Positions 8,483 through 17,524 of a stretch of DNA of 51,403 bases are shown here, one piece after another (the first letter of the stretch is position 1; every line of letters starts with the position of its first letter). Source of the stretch: an uncultured Neomegalonema sp. Lineage in GTDB: Bacteria; Pseudomonadota; Alphaproteobacteria; Rhodobacterales; Rhodobacteraceae. The stretch covers positions 1 through 51,403 of the forward strand of contig CALKIZ010000012.1 in assembly GCA_937995735.1 (NCBI GenBank), given 5' to 3'. The position numbers and the translations under genes were made by a program. The notes below the pieces were generated by a model. It saw only the letters and a list, made by a program, of their open reading frames with translations, was not told the origin of the DNA and did not search any database.

Positions 8483-9694
8483 ATGACTCAACAGCGCACC
8501 GCCGACAACCTGACGCCGATATTAATGGCGACCTCAATAATCCTATTGGTCGGATTCGGCATCCGTGCGTCTTTTGGTGTGTTTCAAGTTCCAATCGCGG
8601 AAGAGTTCGATTGGCCGCGCAGCGACTTTTCCATGGCGATTGCCGTGCAAAATCTCGCTTGGGGAATTGGGCAACCTCTCTTTGGCATGTTCGCCGAGAA
8701 ATACGGCGACCGCAAAGCGATCATCCTTGGCGCGTGCATGTATGCAATCGGATTGATCATCGCCTCCAATGCAGGAACACCATTCGGACAGGTAATGAGT
8801 TCAGGTGTCCTTGTAGGACTCGGAGTCGCTGGCACAGGATTCGGCGTGGTCCTCGCCATAGTGGGCCGCGCCGCCAGCCCGGAAAAGCGCTCGATGGCTT
8901 TGGGCATTGCGACCGCCGCCGGATCATCGGGGCAAGTGCTTATCCCGCCCATCACGCAATTCTTTGAGAGCCAATTCGGTTGGGATTCAACCATGCTCAT
9001 CATGGCCGTGGCAATCCTCGCAACGCTGGCAGTCTTACCCTATCTCAAAGCACCGCCGCCGCCCGAAGTCACCCGTGCCGCCGCTGAGGAAACTCTCTGG
9101 CAAGTACTAGGCCGCGCCTCTCGCGATCCCAATTATATTTTGTTGTTCCTCGGGTTCTTTTCCTGCGGGTATCAACTCGCCTTTATCACCGCGCATTTTC
9201 CGGCCCTCGTAACCGAAGCCTGTGGATCGGCGGCATTGGGCGCGGCATCCATCACACTGATCGGTATCACCAATATTTTCGGAACACTGCTGGCCGGAAA
9301 GCTCGGCGGTATTTATCGCCGTAAGACGCTGCTCTCGATTATTTACACGCTGCGAACCGTAATCGCGATTGGCTTCATTATGCTGCCACCGACCCCGCTG
9401 ACAGTCATCATTTTTAGTCTGTCGATGGGGGCGCTATGGCTAGCGACCGTGCCTTTGACGAGCGGCTTGATCGGCTATCTTTATGGCATGAAATACATGG
9501 GAACACTCTACGGATTTGTCTTCCTGAGTCACCAGCTTGGCGGATTTTTGGGCGTCTATCTCGGTGGAACGCTCTACGACGCTTACGGGTCTTACGATGT
9601 TGTCTGGTGGGTCGGCATTGCCGTGGGTGCTTTTTCAGCATTGGCTCATTTGCCGATAAAAGAAGAGCCTCAAACCTTCGGCCAACCCGCGTAA
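8483..9694 (+). CDS. MFS transporter
   Basis: A 403-residue, about 12-helix major facilitator. The cytoplasmic loop 2-3 signature is visible as GMFAEKYGDRKAIILGA at about 70. TM1 is LMATSIILLVGFGIRASFGVF and the N-terminal half resembles the CynX/oxalate-formate type of MFS permeases (SFGVFQVPIAEEFDWPRSDFS). The substrate is unknown. The start is supported by GGGAG at 8471-8475. The gene is divergent from zapE across 255 bp, in which I see no further gene or clear motif, and converges on dacB1. Confidence 0.85.
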   Translation: MTQQRTADNLTPILMATSIILLVGFGIRASFGVFQVPIAEEFDWPRSDFSMAIAVQNLAWGIGQPLFGMFAEKYGDRKAIILGACMYAIGLIIASNAGTPFGQVMSSGVLVGLGVAGTGFGVVLAIVGRAASPEKRSMALGIATAAGSSGQVLIPPITQFFESQFGWDSTMLIMAVAILATLAVLPYLKAPPPPEVTRAAAEETLWQVLGRASRDPNYILLFLGFFSCGYQLAFITAHFPALVTEACGSAALGAASITLIGITNIFGTLLAGKLGGIYRRKTLLSIIYTLRTVIAIGFIMLPPTPLTVIIFSLSMGALWLATVPLTSGLIGYLYGMKYMGTLYGFVFLSHQLGGFLGVYLGGTLYDAYGSYDVVWWVGIAVGAFSALAHLPIKEEPQTFGQPA

Positions 9695-9736
9695 TCAAAG
9701 CGACACGGCCAGCGCGATATAGTGGTTCTAATAAGA

Positions 9737-11161
9737 TTATCGGGTCGTTATCCGCGTGAGCGCATCACGAAGGATCATCAAACTGAAGTTAGGCGCTATA
9801 TAAGATGAGGCCCGCTGGTCTGTCCCTTCAGACGCAAGACCCGGTTCAGGAACAACGTCACTCGGCTCGGGTTCTTTGGTGTTATACAAATCGACCAACC
9901 ATTCACCCAAGACCGATTGTTCCTGTCGGTGCGCATTATCCATCCAAGCGTAACTGTTCAGACCAGTTTCACCTGCATCCACGCGCGCCCTATTCCGGCG
10001 GTTGTCAGACATAATGGCAAAGATCAACTCCCGCCCGTTAATCGTCAAGAACCCGCCATACCCACGCACAAACTTAAGCGCCCCGAACTTACCCCGGAGA
10101 GAATAGGCCTGAAATCCACCCGGACGGTTTTCAGGATGCATATCCGTGAATGTTTTGCCAAAGCGCCGATATCCAAGACGAAGGATCGCCGCGATCTGGC
10201 GAGGGGTAGCGCGCGTGCGCGTGGTAAGCCCCGAATGATTGATCATCCGAAACCCGCTCCACCCTTTTCCGCCAATTTGACCGGCTTGAGCTCTCACCCA
10301 ATCGCCTGTCGCCTGTGCAGCCTCAGCGAGAGATCGCGGTGATCGCCCCATTGATGCAACAGACAACACGCCCAGCGCTTCAGCATCAAGGTTAGATGAG
10401 CTTTCCATCATCCCGGCGATTAAATGCGAAACCGGCGCGCTTCTATGCACGGCAATTTCGGTACGCGCAGAATGTCCGTTGGAACGAATAGGTTCAGGCA
10501 GTGTGATACCTTTGCTATGCGCGAAATACCGCAACATATAAGCCGCGCGCCGCCCCGGATTTTTTATCGCCCGGCGCTTGCCACTCACAACCTTGAGGTT
10601 CCGGTCAATATTAAGGCCGCTGACCGGAGGATTATAAGTCGCTCCGAAAGGTTGCTCCTCATCAATCACCGCAGACTGCGGCAGCGCGTTCGGGTCATAG
10701 GTAAACTGGCCGGAAATACGCCGCACACCAATGGCCCCAAGTCTCGCCGCCATGCCGGTGATGTCAGATTTTTTAAGGCTCGGGTCACCGCTTCCAACCA
10801 AGTGCAGGTCGCCGTGTAGAACACCATCGGCAACAACACCATTTGTCATCAAACGGGTCTGTAAACGTCTCGTCGTACCAAGCGTATGTAGAGCGATAAG
10901 GGCCGTTGGTATCTTCGCGAGCGAAGCCGGTATGAACAACTCATCTGCATTTTTATGAGACAGTACATCGCCTGTGACGGCATCGAGCAAAATATATCCT
11001 TGACGCGACCCCGCATTGGCGTTCGGATCAGCTTGTTCCGCAGTAGAAGGCTGAACGGCTCCCGATTGCGCAGCCACAGCACCGGCAAGGCCCATCATTG
11101 CACCCGCAACAACAAAGCCCACCAAATGCGCCGTAAACTTCTCAAAAGAAAATCGCTTCAC
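9737..11161 (-). CDS. dacB: D-alanyl-D-alanine carboxypeptidase/endopeptidase (PBP4 type, S13) with KFG instead of KTG
   Basis: A 474-residue serine peptidase of the S13/PBP4 family that trims or cleaves peptidoglycan cross-links in the periplasm. An N-terminal Sec signal (hydrophobic LVGFVVAGAMMGLAGAVA, cleavage after AAQ) is present. The catalytic SLAK lies at 80-83 with S80 as nucleophile, and the second motif SSN at 255-257. The third motif, normally KTG, reads KFG at 358-360, which would remove the hydroxyl that normally contacts the substrate carboxylate. The rest of the fold is intact and similar to the second copy at 18770. It may therefore have altered or weak activity. A possible -10/-35 pair lies in the 162-bp divergent gap upstream, but on the other strand. 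Confidence 0.85.
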   Translation of the reverse strand: MKRFSFEKFTAHLVGFVVAGAMMGLAGAVAAQSGAVQPSTAEQADPNANAGSRQGYILLDAVTGDVLSHKNADELFIPASLAKIPTALIALHTLGTTRRLQTRLMTNGVVADGVLHGDLHLVGSGDPSLKKSDITGMAARLGAIGVRRISGQFTYDPNALPQSAVIDEEQPFGATYNPPVSGLNIDRNLKVVSGKRRAIKNPGRRAAYMLRYFAHSKGITLPEPIRSNGHSARTEIAVHRSAPVSHLIAGMMESSSNLDAEALGVLSVASMGRSPRSLAEAAQATGDWVRAQAGQIGGKGWSGFRMINHSGLTTRTRATPRQIAAILRLGYRRFGKTFTDMHPENRPGGFQAYSLRGKFGALKFVRGYGGFLTINGRELIFAIMSDNRRNRARVDAGETGLNSYAWMDNAHRQEQSVLGEWLVDLYNTKEPEPSDVVPEPGLASEGTDQRASSYIAPNFSLMILRDALTRITTR

Positions 11162-11253
11162 CGGTCTTGCCCTCAGTTCAGAAAAAGATCTAGCGCTGCA
11201 AAGTTTACAAAACGTGCGAGACTAGAGGTGAATTGATCGTGACTATTAATGAA

Positions 11254-11283
11254 TTAACAGAGGTTAACATTCGTCGTTATACT
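11254..11283 (+). promoter_or_regulatory. Possible sigma-70 promoter of the DUF3179 gene
   Basis: TTAACA (11254-11259) and TATACT (11278-11283) are separated by 18 bp and lie about 40 bp before the GTG start at 11324. This is a motif match only. Confidence 0.4.
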
Positions 11284-11323
11284 GTGGACATCACGATCCC
11301 TCCAACATCCTCGGGCAATCTAA

Positions 11324-12721
11324 GTGACGGTCTTTTCTCAACACACTCCGCTGACCCGCATCGCTCTATCGGGCGTCATGGCAGCGATCATAAGCATCGG
11401 ATGGCCCGCACAAGCAACCGCGTTAACAGACGAAGAAATCGCCGATCTCTCTTTGCAGGTTTTCGCATCTCATGGAGACGAACGCCGCGAGGTGATCGAC
11501 ACGTTACTTGAAACCGATGACAAAAGCCTGATCCCGACTTTCGTTCTCGCAATGCGATTGACGGGGGATGATCCGGCGGTCGGCGATGCCCTCACCGCAC
11601 TCACAGGTGCAGAATTCGAGACATGGCACGACGCCTATGATTGGCAGGAGGCCCACCCCGAAATCATCCCGCACAAATCCTTCCGGCCCCTGAAACTCAA
11701 ATTCATCACAAACACCGATGCCCGGTTTTTGGATTTCTTTACGGGACCGAACACGATCCGCCCCGACATGAAAATCCGCTTAGAGGAAATCGTCTGGGGC
11801 GGCGTGTTGGTGGACGGCATTCCGCCCCTCGACACCCCCAAGATGCTGACGGCGGATGAGGCCGACTATCTCGCTGATGATGATCTCGTCTTCGGTGTCG
11901 AGATAAATGGCGATGCCCGTGCTTACCCTCTGCGCATCATGGGCTGGCACGAGATGATGAACGATGAGATTGGCGGCGTACCCATCGCGCTCGCCTATTG
12001 CACCCTCTGCGCGGCAGCGATTGCATTCGAGACAAAAGCCGAAACCCGCGACGAGCCATTTATCTTCAGCTCATCCGGCTTGCTCTACCGCTCCAACAAG
12101 CTGATGTATGACCGCCAAACCAAAAGCCTCTGGAACCAATTCACAGGCGAGCCGGTTTCGGGTGAGCTGACCCATAGCGGACTGGCCCTAAAAACCCACC
12201 CCATCGTGACGACTTCATGGGCGGCATGGCGAGAGGCGCATCCCGACACCACCGTCCTCTCGCAAGATACCGGCTGGGTGCGCGATTACGGCTCCGGCGT
12301 CACCTATAACGAATATTTCGCCAGCCCCGACCTGATGTTTCCATCGCGCATCGACGATGAACGCCTCGCAAAACGCAAAGATTATGTCTTCGGCATAAGA
12401 GGCTTTGCGTCGGCAAAAGCATGGCCCATCGAAGCCTTTCAAGACCAACCCGTGATCAACGATCATGTAGGTGCACAGCCTGTTGTTTTGATCGGCGATG
12501 CAAAAACGCGCACGGTCCGCGCCTATGAGCGCGGCGACGAGACGTTCAGTTTTCTGGAACCAGCGAAACTAAAAAGCGCATCCGGCGAATGGCAAGCCCA
12601 CGAGGATTTTCTGACCTCAGAAGACGGCACACAATTACCGCGCATCGCCGGGCACATATCCTACTGGTTCGCATGGGACAGCTATCTCGGCATGAAGAGT
12701 GAGCTTTATCAGCCAAAATGA
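11324..12721 (+). CDS. Exported DUF3179 domain-containing protein
   Basis: The 465-residue product has a signal peptide (n-region with R12, hydrophobic ALSGVMAAIISIGW, cleavage near QATA). The body is a DUF3179 domain: EINGDARAYPLRIMGWHEMM, then IALAYCTLCAAAIAF with a Cys pair, then LYRSNKLMYDRQTKSLWNQ. The function of DUF3179 is not established; the conserved YCTLC pair suggests metal, heme or redox chemistry but this is inference. The start is GTG at 11324; ATG at 11378 is possible but would shorten the signal. It ends one base before the convergent small membrane protein. Confidence 0.85.
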   Translation: MTVFSQHTPLTRIALSGVMAAIISIGWPAQATALTDEEIADLSLQVFASHGDERREVIDTLLETDDKSLIPTFVLAMRLTGDDPAVGDALTALTGAEFETWHDAYDWQEAHPEIIPHKSFRPLKLKFITNTDARFLDFFTGPNTIRPDMKIRLEEIVWGGVLVDGIPPLDTPKMLTADEADYLADDDLVFGVEINGDARAYPLRIMGWHEMMNDEIGGVPIALAYCTLCAAAIAFETKAETRDEPFIFSSSGLLYRSNKLMYDRQTKSLWNQFTGEPVSGELTHSGLALKTHPIVTTSWAAWREAHPDTTVLSQDTGWVRDYGSGVTYNEYFASPDLMFPSRIDDERLAKRKDYVFGIRGFASAKAWPIEAFQDQPVINDHVGAQPVVLIGDAKTRTVRAYERGDETFSFLEPAKLKSASGEWQAHEDFLTSEDGTQLPRIAGHISYWFAWDSYLGMKSELYQPK

Positions 12722-12722
12722 G

Positions 12723-13058
12723 TTAGCCCGTCAGTCTCGGTTTGGGCCGCGATAAGACCCGAATGCCGCCTAAATCACGGGTGTCTTGCAGGTCCGCTTC
12801 AGCAATCTCAATTAAGCGGGCCTGTGTTTCCCGCACGGCGCAATCAATTTGTTTCAGGTCTGCGGCATTGATCGGGCTACCGATTTCCACACGTGCATGA
12901 AGGCAGGTAATATTGTTGAGCAGATTATTCTGAGCATCCATGACCGAGGCCATCACTGTGCGCCGGGTCTCTTCCGCCACACGCCGCCGCTGAACCCGCC
13001 ACACGCCCCAAAGGACCGGCAAGCCAAGACAGATAACAAACAACAGGGCGTCAAACAT
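12723..13058 (-). CDS. Small membrane-anchored protein with tandem CtrA-like boxes upstream
   Basis: A 111-residue protein with one N-terminal membrane helix (ALLFVICLGLPVLWGVW) followed by a basic RVQRRR stop-transfer and a predicted helical cytosolic part. The helical part carries DAQNNLLNNITCLHARVEI and a second amphipathic helix (CAVRETQARLIEIAEA). The NNLLNN pattern faintly recalls dimerisation helices of signalling proteins, but I see no kinase domain and assign no function. The upstream sequence at 13080-13128 carries two TTAA-N7-TTAA-like boxes, so cell-cycle control is plausible. The ribosome binding site is weak. Confidence 0.6.
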   Translation of the reverse strand: MFDALLFVICLGLPVLWGVWRVQRRRVAEETRRTVMASVMDAQNNLLNNITCLHARVEIGSPINAADLKQIDCAVRETQARLIEIAEADLQDTRDLGGIRVLSRPKPRLTG

Positions 13059-13079
13059 CGGTGCGACTCGCAGATATGG

Positions 13080-13128
13080 TAAACGCTTCGTTAACCATTA
13101 CTCCGTGAACTGGTTAATGAGAGGTTAA
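13080..13128 (-). promoter_or_regulatory. Tandem CtrA-type boxes
   Basis: TTAA-N7-TTAA is perfect at 13114-13128. A second box, TAAA-N7-TTAA (7 of 8 fixed bases), lies at 13080-13094. CtrA, the master cell-cycle regulator of alphaproteobacteria, binds TTAA-N7-TTAA. The boxes lie 22-70 bp before the start codon of the 111-residue gene. Confidence 0.55.
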
Positions 13129-13201
13129 CAGATCGGGCATCTGCCTCGCACACGCGGAAAGTGTCGCAAGAATGAATACGGGTCGTAGTCGAAGAAACGT
13201 C

Positions 13202-13279
13202 GTCACTCCCGCGAACGCGGGAGTCTGTCTCACCGGATGCAATGAACTTCCAACAGATTCCCGCTTATGCGGGAATGAC
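13202..13279. repeat. Palindromic intergenic repeat, copy A
   Basis: A 78-bp unit made of two inverted hairpin arms: GTCACTCCCGCG-AACGCGGGAG at the left and the near-complement CCCGCTTATGCGGGAATGAC at the right. Each arm is itself a CCCGC/GCGGG hairpin. The unit belongs to the common class of alphaproteobacterial and gammaproteobacterial intergenic repeats whose translation gives SFPxKRES and TPAFAGVT strings. It lies in the 418-bp gap (13059-13476), which otherwise holds the CtrA-like boxes and no gene I can support. Confidence 0.85.
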
Positions 13280-13476
13280 CTCACTTCGCTTGTATTCATC
13301 AAGCGCTTAGCATCCATCCTTAAGTTATCGACAACCGCATCCATCACAACCAAACGACCGGCCGGGCGGATATAGCGGCCCGGAGGGACGCGCCAGCCTG
13401 GGGGTGTGAGGAGGATAAGCAATCAATCCTGTGAACCAATTGCCCGACGAACGGGCGCATGTCGCCGCTTCATAGG

Positions 13477-14442
13477 TCAAAACGGGATGGTTAATGAAAA
13501 CTTATCCCATCCAAGTAGTTTCTCGCATTGCGTAAGAACTGCCTCGTCCCCAACGGCTTTGAACTCAATCTTCTTGTATAGAGCATTAACATCAGGGTCA
13601 GTTGCAATCCAACCAATCTGGTTATTCTCGTATAAAATTTCGTACATCCGCTCAGCTTGAGCAAAAGTAAACGTATCGTATATAGACAATTCGGAAACTA
13701 AGGCGTGAGTAGTTGAAAAACTTGAAGATTGAGAAAGCTCCGCAATTATTTGGTTTTTCTTTTTTTCAATTGCCAAAGTGAACGATGGAAAACAATCCGA
13801 AAGAAAGTCAGTCAAAGTTTCGTATAGGTGAACATCCGACAATGCATATCCATGCAAATCACCCTTGAGGTACGGGTTTAGTTTGCGGCTGATTGGTGAA
13901 AAAAAATCACTATCGGATGAAACAACGTAAATTTGGAGGTCGTCAATCCGCTTCAAACACTCCCAATGAATAGCATCTCCAATGGACCCGTTCTTACCCG
14001 GTGGGTCGCCTAATTCAATTCGACGTCGTGCGTCTTCCATTATCTCATCATCAATCAGCATATCCTCAGAACTTTCAGTAATTCTAGCAATTAGTTTATC
14101 TGCCGGGAGTTCTGAATTTTCGACCAACTCGTCAATGTCTGAAAGCACTTTCCTTAGCAACGATGAAGAGGTGCTAATTTGTGAGTTAAGCATCTTGAAG
14201 TCTGGATGAGATCGAACAAACGCAGGAAGTTTGATAGAGATTTTTTTATCTGCATCCTTCATTGCATTTGCAATAACGCCAGCACGGTTCCGAAAAATTT
14301 CTCTCCTTAGTTGGTCGTTTTGAACAATCTTGATCTCGTTTTCACCCTGTAAACGGATCAATTTTTCCATTGTTTCTAAATCGTCCTTTCCGAACCTAAA
14401 AAACGACAAATAGACGTTCGCATCCAGAAAAACCCGCCTCAC
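13477..14442 (-). CDS. PIN-domain protein (DUF4935/PIN_12-like RNase)
   Basis: The 321-residue protein starts with VFLDANVYLSFF, the PIN beta-strand with the first metal-binding Asp (D7). Other likely acidic ligands are E48 (LRREIF), D156 (SIGDAIHWE) and D177/D179 (VSSDSDFFS), the usual PIN order. The pattern and length fit the DUF4935/PIN_12 group of predicted RNases more than the ~130-residue VapC toxins. The C-terminal ~120 residues have no domain I recognise. No small antitoxin gene adjoins it. The coding sequence is visibly AT-richer than its neighbours and both flanks carry copies of a palindromic repeat, which suggests acquisition. A role in defence or RNA quality control is possible but not shown. 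Confidence 0.75.
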   Translation of the reverse strand: MRRVFLDANVYLSFFRFGKDDLETMEKLIRLQGENEIKIVQNDQLRREIFRNRAGVIANAMKDADKKISIKLPAFVRSHPDFKMLNSQISTSSSLLRKVLSDIDELVENSELPADKLIARITESSEDMLIDDEIMEDARRRIELGDPPGKNGSIGDAIHWECLKRIDDLQIYVVSSDSDFFSPISRKLNPYLKGDLHGYALSDVHLYETLTDFLSDCFPSFTLAIEKKKNQIIAELSQSSSFSTTHALVSELSIYDTFTFAQAERMYEILYENNQIGWIATDPDVNALYKKIEFKAVGDEAVLTQCEKLLGWDKFSLTIPF

Positions 14443-14467
14443 TGGACAACCCCCTTAACCTTGATCC

Positions 14468-14603
14468 GTCACTCCCGCGAAAGCGGGAGTCTACTCATCC
14501 GCTTGCACTTACAGAACTGTAGTTTCCCGCCTTCGCGGGAATGACAGCCGATGGGTTAGCGCAAGCTCTCGGTATTTCGCCTCCGTCATTCACAATACGA
14601 ATG
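14468..14603. repeat. Palindromic intergenic repeat, copy B (extended form)
   Basis: The 78-bp core (14468-14545) has the same two-armed CCCGCG/CGCGGG structure as copy A. A 58-bp tail follows that copy A lacks. By my count 51 of 58 tail bases match copy C. Confidence 0.85.
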
Positions 14604-14707
14604 TGGAAGCGAAAAATCTGCCGAGCACCACCACGCCCGGCGTTACCGTCAGCCGCATTCGCTATGCTTCACCCGGCCCTTCGCTTACGCTTCGGGCGTT
14701 CGTCACT

Positions 14708-14732
14708 GCGATTGCTTCATAGGAGCAATCGC
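14708..14732. repeat. Perfect hairpin inside the repeat-rich gap
   Basis: A 9-bp perfect stem, GCGATTGCT with AGCAATCGC, around a 7-nt loop. It lies between repeat copies B and C, in sequence (14604-14759) with no supported gene. No T-run follows. Confidence 0.5.
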
Positions 14733-14759
14733 TCCGCTACGCGGACCGCTTCTCTCCTA

Positions 14760-14780
14760 GCAAATTTCTCATACTTAATC
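14760..14780. repeat. Duplicate of the ettA 3' end
   Basis: CAAATTTCTCATACTTAATC here matches 18 of 20 bases of 14930-14949, which encode the last codons of ettA on the minus strand. The duplicate directly precedes repeat copy C, so copy C and the gene end may have been duplicated together. Confidence 0.55.
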
Positions 14781-14785
14781 TACCC

Positions 14786-14921
14786 GTCACTCTCGCGAAA
14801 GCGGGAGTCTACTCATCCGTTTGCACTTGCCGAGCCGTAGTTTCCCGCCTTCGCGGGAATGACAGCCGAGGGGTGTGCGCAAGCTCTAGGTATTTCGCCT
14901 CCGTCATTCGCAACGCGAATG
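14786..14921. repeat. Palindromic intergenic repeat, copy C (extended form)
   Basis: The 78-bp core is 14786-14863 and the 58-bp tail is 14864-14921. It abuts the stop codon of ettA. Copies B and C have the same orientation. Confidence 0.85.
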
Positions 14922-16580
<1,659 letters not shown>

Positions 16581-16844
16581 GCCGGACACCCCTTTTGAAA
16601 AAGTCTGGAAATTCTGAGGCGTTCTACCGAGCGCCGCAAAGAAAGGCAAACGCTTGCAGTGTTGCACAGCATCAACGCCAGAAACCGCTGTTTCACGGCT
16701 ATGTGACCGTACACAGCACAAAGATAGCGTCCTTCGTGTCACAGATTAAGAATTTCTGATGCTTTGTGAACGAAAGAGGATTTATAGACGTTGCTTCTTC
16801 GTCAACACACGCTCAAATTTGTTGTCTATGGGATGGAGGCAAAC

Positions 16845-17162
16845 ATGATTCACACGTTTTCTACGGCGGCAGCGATCGTTCTGATAAGCGCCACTGCAGC
16901 GTTAGCGCAAACCGCAACAGCGCCAACATCAAGCAAAGTTACGACGGACACTGAAGGTAAAAACCTTGTCGGTGCGCCTCTTAGCTTTAATCCGTCGGCT
17001 GAAGGTGGCAACGAAGGTAAACCAGATACGCTTTTCGTTATTGAAACCGGAAGCGTAAAGTCGGCTGCAGAATGGTCGGAAGCAGACCGTAAGGCCTGCA
17101 AGGCTTCCGGCGGCATCGAACTTCCTGTTTCCGCAGGACGTATCGCCTGTTTCGCACTTTAA
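16845..17162 (+). CDS. Small exported protein with C-x3-GG-x11-C motif
   Basis: The 105-residue product starts at ATG 16845 with GGAGG 7-8 nt upstream. It has a clear Sec signal peptide (MIHTFSTAAAIVLISATAALA, cleavage before QTA). The mature ~84 residues have no domain I recognise. The C-terminus carries ACKASGG...RIACFAL, a 17-19-residue segment bounded by two cysteines and containing a Gly-Gly pair. The same motif occurs twice in the next gene. A disulfide-closed loop in the periplasm is likely. The frame before the ATG has no ribosome binding site and is not conserved in character. Confidence 0.7.
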   Translation: MIHTFSTAAAIVLISATAALAQTATAPTSSKVTTDTEGKNLVGAPLSFNPSAEGGNEGKPDTLFVIETGSVKSAAEWSEADRKACKASGGIELPVSAGRIACFAL

Positions 17163-17229
17163 CGTCTATCGGCCCATCACGGTGTCGATAAACGTAATAT
17201 CTGCTGACTGATTCGGCAAAAAAGCGATT

Positions 17230-17253
17230 CTGAGCGTTGCTTTCAGCGCTCAG
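17230..17253. repeat. Overlapping alternative hairpins in a 362-bp gap
   Basis: CTGAGCG/CGCTCAG (7-bp stem, 10-nt loop) overlaps a second possible stem TGCTTTC/GAAAGCA ending at about 17260. The two are mutually exclusive. The surrounding gap (17163-17524) has no other gene I can support; its end holds the leader of the next gene. Confidence 0.3.
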
Positions 17254-17524
17254 GAAAGCAAATTATGAGCATAAATGATGCGGCGGCACGTCGCACCCTG
17301 CGCCTTATTAAGCGCCACAATCGTTGGGTTTTCACTTTATAAAACCTCCGTTAACTATTATGTCTGCTTGTTTTTTCCTTTCCCCTTAACATCGCCGTAA
17401 TTCGCGACGTACACAGTACATGCGTTGTGATCGTTGCGTTGTCGGAAAAGCTGCCTTAACCCAGCACCCGATTAAGCGATGGGGGCCACGCCAATATGAA
17501 CTTACAAGGCAGGAGAATTCCGTG

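Noticed and set aside
11254-11267. TTAA-N6-TTAA upstream of the DUF3179 gene as a CtrA box
   Set aside because: The spacer is 6 rather than 7 bp, so it does not fit the CtrA consensus; I use the first half only as a possible -35.
13114-13422. Open frame of about 100 codons across repeat copy A
   Set aside because: Its middle part is the translation of the repeat (SFPHKRES to TPAFAGVT), a well-known artefact, and the rest has no conserved character.
13477-14442. PIN gene as a VapBC-type toxin-antitoxin pair
   Set aside because: The protein is far longer than VapC and no small antitoxin frame adjoins it.
14541-14840. Open frame of about 99 codons across repeat copies B and C
   Set aside because: It is made of repeat sequence and its flank, ends in SLSRKRES-type text and has no ribosome binding site.
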